Shown here: positions 39,511 through 42,107 of the stretch, in pieces
Layout: each line of letters starts with the position of its first letter
Position numbering within the stretch: the stretch's first letter is position 1
Assembly: GCA_001970955.1 (NCBI GenBank)
Contig: MPUH01000641.1
Coordinates: 1 to 42,107 of the forward strand
Source of the DNA: Stentor coeruleus
Taxonomy: Eukaryota; Ciliophora; Heterotrichea; Heterotrichida; Stentoridae
Length of the DNA: 42,107 nucleotides
Direction of reading: 5' to 3'
Made by a program: the position numbers and the translations under genes
Notes under the pieces: model-generated
Seen by the model: only the letters and a program-made list of their open reading frames with translations
Database searches by the model: none
What the model was told of the DNA's origin: nothing

Positions 39511-42107
39511 ATGTTGATCTTCTTTTACAACTTTGTCTTGGCAATGCTTTTCTCAATTTCTTATTCCCAGAAAATGTTTTGTCAAAATTCAGACTGCACA
39601 ACTTGTAATGAAGGCTATTCATTTGAATCTAAAGCATGCTTATCTTTATGTCCAAATGGGTATAAAAAAGTGATATCATCCAAGAATGAATGCGAGGAAT
39701 CATCTTCTCTTGAAATATTTAAAATCCAATTTTATGAATATTTGGAATATGATGCCACTAGCATCTTAGATTTTTCTGAGCCAGGGGGTTCAAGATTTGA
39801 TGACCCTTCTAAAGCAAGCCCAATTCCTGTGATTTTAAGAGGTTTTTATTTCGCGAGTACAAGTAAGCTAAGATCAAAAAAGCCAATTCTACTTAGTCCA
39901 GACATGTCAATACATTATAGTTTTTTGATAAAAGGTGATGGAACTATTTTTGAGGCTACTGACAGTAATACTAAATTTTTTGAACTTAAAGCTAATGGAA
40001 ATAATCTCATTGCCGCTTACTATATTTCAGATGAAACAAGTAACAAAACAGAAATTATATCTTATATATATGACTCAAATATTTGGCAAACGGGTATTAT
40101 AACAATTAAAACTTATTTTAACTCTATTGAATTAAGTTTTTTTGAGCAAAAATTAACTTTTGAAAAATTTGATTTCCGTGCCCAAGTCGAAACAGCGAGG
40201 TTCTATTTTGGTTCTTCTTCTGGTATATCCTTTAGTGGATTTATATATGAAGTTAACCTTTATAATTTCTACTTTACTGATTCATATATAATAAGCCCTT
40301 ATCCAACATGTGGCTTTGACCAATATTTTAGTTCATTATTATGTAATGATTGCCCTGATAATGCTGGTAAGTGGCCTTGGTGCACAAGAATTTCAGGCAC
40401 TTCTTGCTATTCAACAAACTGTTTAGATTGTTCTGGACCATTAATGAAACATTGTACTAGCTGTTTTAATGTAGATTCATTAATTCCTCCAAACTGTAAT
40501 TATGGATCAGATTGTAATGATGGCGAATCTGAGTTTAACTGTAATAGTTGCATTCGCAATCATCAATCATCGGATGGACTGTGTATTGATTCACCTTATG
40601 ATTGCAATATTGATAATCTAAATAGCCCAATTATTAACTTGAAGTTCGATAAAATACAAAAAATATATTCTAATGTTTTTCAAAATGGGAATGATGCTGA
40701 AACTTATGCACCTTTTAATAATCCAGAAAATGACGATCCTATGCCTGTAAAAAGTAGGGGAATGTACTTTAATTCTACTTCTTTTTTAAAAAGTAATATT
40801 TTGATAAGCTTCAACTCTAAATTCTCTATAGCAGCTTGGTATTTCACAATCAAACACGGGATTTATTTTTCCGCATCATCATTTAACATTTTCACATATT
40901 ACGCATCTTTTTATTTATCAAATTCAGATGATAATTTATTTTTTCATTCCTCTAAGACTACTTCAATTACAAAATCATGGGTTTTTATTGCTTATTCTTT
41001 TGATATAATTGATTATACAACCATTGTTAAGTTTCACAATATATCAGGAAATTACATAATTGGAACTTATAATGGTTTTATACTTTATCATATTCCTGAT
41101 ACAATCTACATCAATGGGAATATAAATCCTCCATTAGGTGATAAAATGACTGGATTTTTATATTCACTTCAAGTATGGCAGACAATCATAACAGATTTCA
41201 CTACATCTATTGACGTTTGTGGAAGTGGTTTGAAATCAACTTGTTTATGGAATTTAGATATTGATAAATGTTATGAAGATGGGATGGTAAGAGAATGTGA
41301 TAGTTCTTGTCATTATGGTTGTTCAACACAAGGAACTTGTAATCAGTGTCAAAATTTATTATGTAGTCAATGTGACAATTACAATGATACATGCACAGAA
41401 GATAATTATAACTCATGTTTAGGGGATACTAAATTGATTTTAACAAATAAATGTTGTTTTAATATATGCACAGATTGTTATGGATCATCTTCGTCTATGT
41501 GTTTAACTTGTGATTATGATTATTTTTTTATGAATCATACTTGTGTTAAAATATGCCCATATGGATATAATGAATCTGGTGAAAATTGTGTTCAAAATTT
41601 GGGAAAAATTATTGACTTGCGATTTGATAATATTTTAGATAAAGTCCTAAGCTTGAGTAGTGATATTGAGTTTTCAACTGGAAAAAATACAGATTTTTAT
41701 CCTAATGATACAGTGAATGACCCTATACCAACCTACCAAAGAGGCTATTTTTTTAAAAATACATCTTATATGGCCAGTAATAAATTTATATTAAGTTCAA
41801 ATTTTACTATGATCTTTTATATAAAGCAATTAGATGAAGGGATTATTGCTAGCAAAAAAAACTTGAAAATCAGCACTAGTGATAGTATTACAATATATAT
41901 GGATAAATTACAATTTGTGTTCTCTGAAATGAATTATAGTGAATGGGTTTCATTATCAATTCAAGTTTACAACAACTTTGATGGCTATATGGTTTGCAGT
42001 GTTTTGCTTCAAGGAGGCATCACACAATCCAAAACTATATTTTCTGGATATTTCAACGACTCAAGTTCGGTATTAACTTTAGGAAATCCAAGTAAATCAT
42101 TCACAGG
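39511..42107 (+). CDS. Secreted cysteine-rich modular protein with LamG-like repeats, 3' end outside window
   Basis: An open frame of 865 complete codons runs from ATG 39511 to the window end without a stop. It begins with a signal peptide (MLIFFYNFVLAMLFSISYSQ), so the product enters the secretory pathway and is likely extracellular or the ectodomain of a surface protein. After a short Cys-rich part it alternates two module types. One is a beta-rich, concanavalin/LamG-like module, seen three times and anchored by DDP-x-P-x-RG-x-YF-type motifs near 39799-39850, 40729-40767 and 41719-41754. The other is a stretch dense in CxxC pairs (about 40303-40600 and 41218-41600) resembling the furin-like or growth-factor-receptor Cys repeats common in ciliate surface proteins. 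The function is unknown; adhesion or cell-coat roles are guesses. Potential N-glycosylation sites are frequent. No intron is needed so far. Confidence 0.82.
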   Translation, partial: MLIFFYNFVLAMLFSISYSQKMFCQNSDCTTCNEGYSFESKACLSLCPNGYKKVISSKNECEESSSLEIFKIQFYEYLEYDATSILDFSEPGGSRFDDPSKASPIPVILRGFYFASTSKLRSKKPILLSPDMSIHYSFLIKGDGTIFEATDSNTKFFELKANGNNLIAAYYISDETSNKTEIISYIYDSNIWQTGIITIKTYFNSIELSFFEQKLTFEKFDFRAQVETARFYFGSSSGISFSGFIYEVNLYNFYFTDSYIISPYPTCGFDQYFSSLLCNDCPDNAGKWPWCTRISGTSCYSTNCLDCSGPLMKHCTSCFNVDSLIPPNCNYGSDCNDGESEFNCNSCIRNHQSSDGLCIDSPYDCNIDNLNSPIINLKFDKIQKIYSNVFQNGNDAETYAPFNNPENDDPMPVKSRGMYFNSTSFLKSNILISFNSKFSIAAWYFTIKHGIYFSASSFNIFTYYASFYLSNSDDNLFFHSSKTTSITKSWVFIAYSFDIIDYTTIVKFHNISGNYIIGTYNGFILYHIPDTIYINGNINPPLGDKMTGFLYSLQVWQTIITDFTTSIDVCGSGLKSTCLWNLDIDKCYEDGMVRECDSSCHYGCSTQGTCNQCQNLLCSQCDNYNDTCTEDNYNSCLGDTKLILTNKCCFNICTDCYGSSSSMCLTCDYDYFFMNHTCVKICPYGYNESGENCVQNLGKIIDLRFDNILDKVLSLSSDIEFSTGKNTDFYPNDTVNDPIPTYQRGYFFKNTSYMASNKFILSSNFTMIFYIKQLDEGIIASKKNLKISTSDSITIYMDKLQFVFSEMNYSEWVSLSIQVYNNFDGYMVCSVLLQGGITQSKTIFSGYFNDSSSVLTLGNPSKSFT

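Noticed and set aside
41207..41416. 69-codon minus-strand frame near the window end
   Set aside because: It is antisense to the Cys-rich modular gene, and its His/Asn content mirrors the sense codons.
1..42107. Ciliate alternative code (TAA/TAG = Gln, or TGA = Trp)
   Set aside because: Long conserved genes contain no internal TAA, TAG or TGA except the single TAA in the calcium pump. Genes end with all three stops at the expected C-termini, including TGA at 29633-29635.
1..42107. tRNA, rRNA, CRISPR arrays, transposons or viral genes
   Set aside because: I saw no GC-rich cloverleaf-like segment, regular spaced repeats, transposase motif or capsid/polymerase motif on either strand. A dedicated RNA-gene scan could still find something small.

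Overview
The window looks like macronuclear DNA of a heterotrich ciliate close to Stentor. It is very AT-rich and packed with genes on both strands. Long reading frames use all three standard stop codons (TAA and TAG often, TGA for the pseudokinase-like gene at 29633), so the nuclear code is the standard one, unlike most ciliates. Two introns in the mucolipin gene are exactly 15 nt long (GTAA...AG), the tiny-intron size known from Stentor. The species call is inference; introns, code and gene families are read from the sequence.

Layout, left to right: an AAAP amino-acid transporter (508-1689, +); a plasma-membrane-type Ca2+ P-type ATPase (2752-6033, -) with one in-frame TAA; two unrecognised basic proteins (6545-7291 and 7541-8311, -); a NIPA-like/DMT membrane protein (9318-10310, -); a protein with repeated F-x-P motifs whose frame is broken near its 5' end (11208-12651, +); a 24-TM four-domain voltage-gated cation channel of 1901 aa (12816-18521, -); a small unknown protein damaged by assembly joins (19600-20510, -); RAD23 (20583-21647, -); an ankyrin-SAM-SAM protein (22385-23533, +); an IQCH-like protein (24086-26527, +); a same-strand cluster of two B-box/coil/Rab-like proteins and a pseudokinase-like protein (26903-31459, -); a three-exon mucolipin/TRPML channel (32126-33871, +); a VAMP7-type R-SNARE (34256-34909, -); a coiled-coil protein with an MG-x3-S N-terminus, split by a 77-bp duplication (35159-36282, -); a GAF-GAF-PAS protein (36718-38679, +); and the 5' part of a large secreted cysteine-rich protein with repeated LamG-like modules that runs off the window (39511-42107, +).

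There is no operon logic and most neighbours are probably functionally unrelated. Calcium handling recurs (PMCA, Cav-like channel, TRPML, IQ motifs), as do possible ciliary proteins (IQCH-like, F-x-P repeat protein). The most unusual items are the Cav-like channel with a Q/S/E/C pore ring instead of EEEE, the B-box-coil-Rab-like fusion proteins with decayed GTP-binding motifs next to a kinase lacking both catalytic aspartates, and an abrupt, repeated alternation of G-rich and C-rich stretches that ignores gene orientation.

Assembly quality matters here. Single Ns at 3514, 20116 and 20281 are each flanked by copies of the same sequence, which are unmerged contig overlaps. The perfect 77-bp tandem duplication at 35825-35978 may be the same error without an N.
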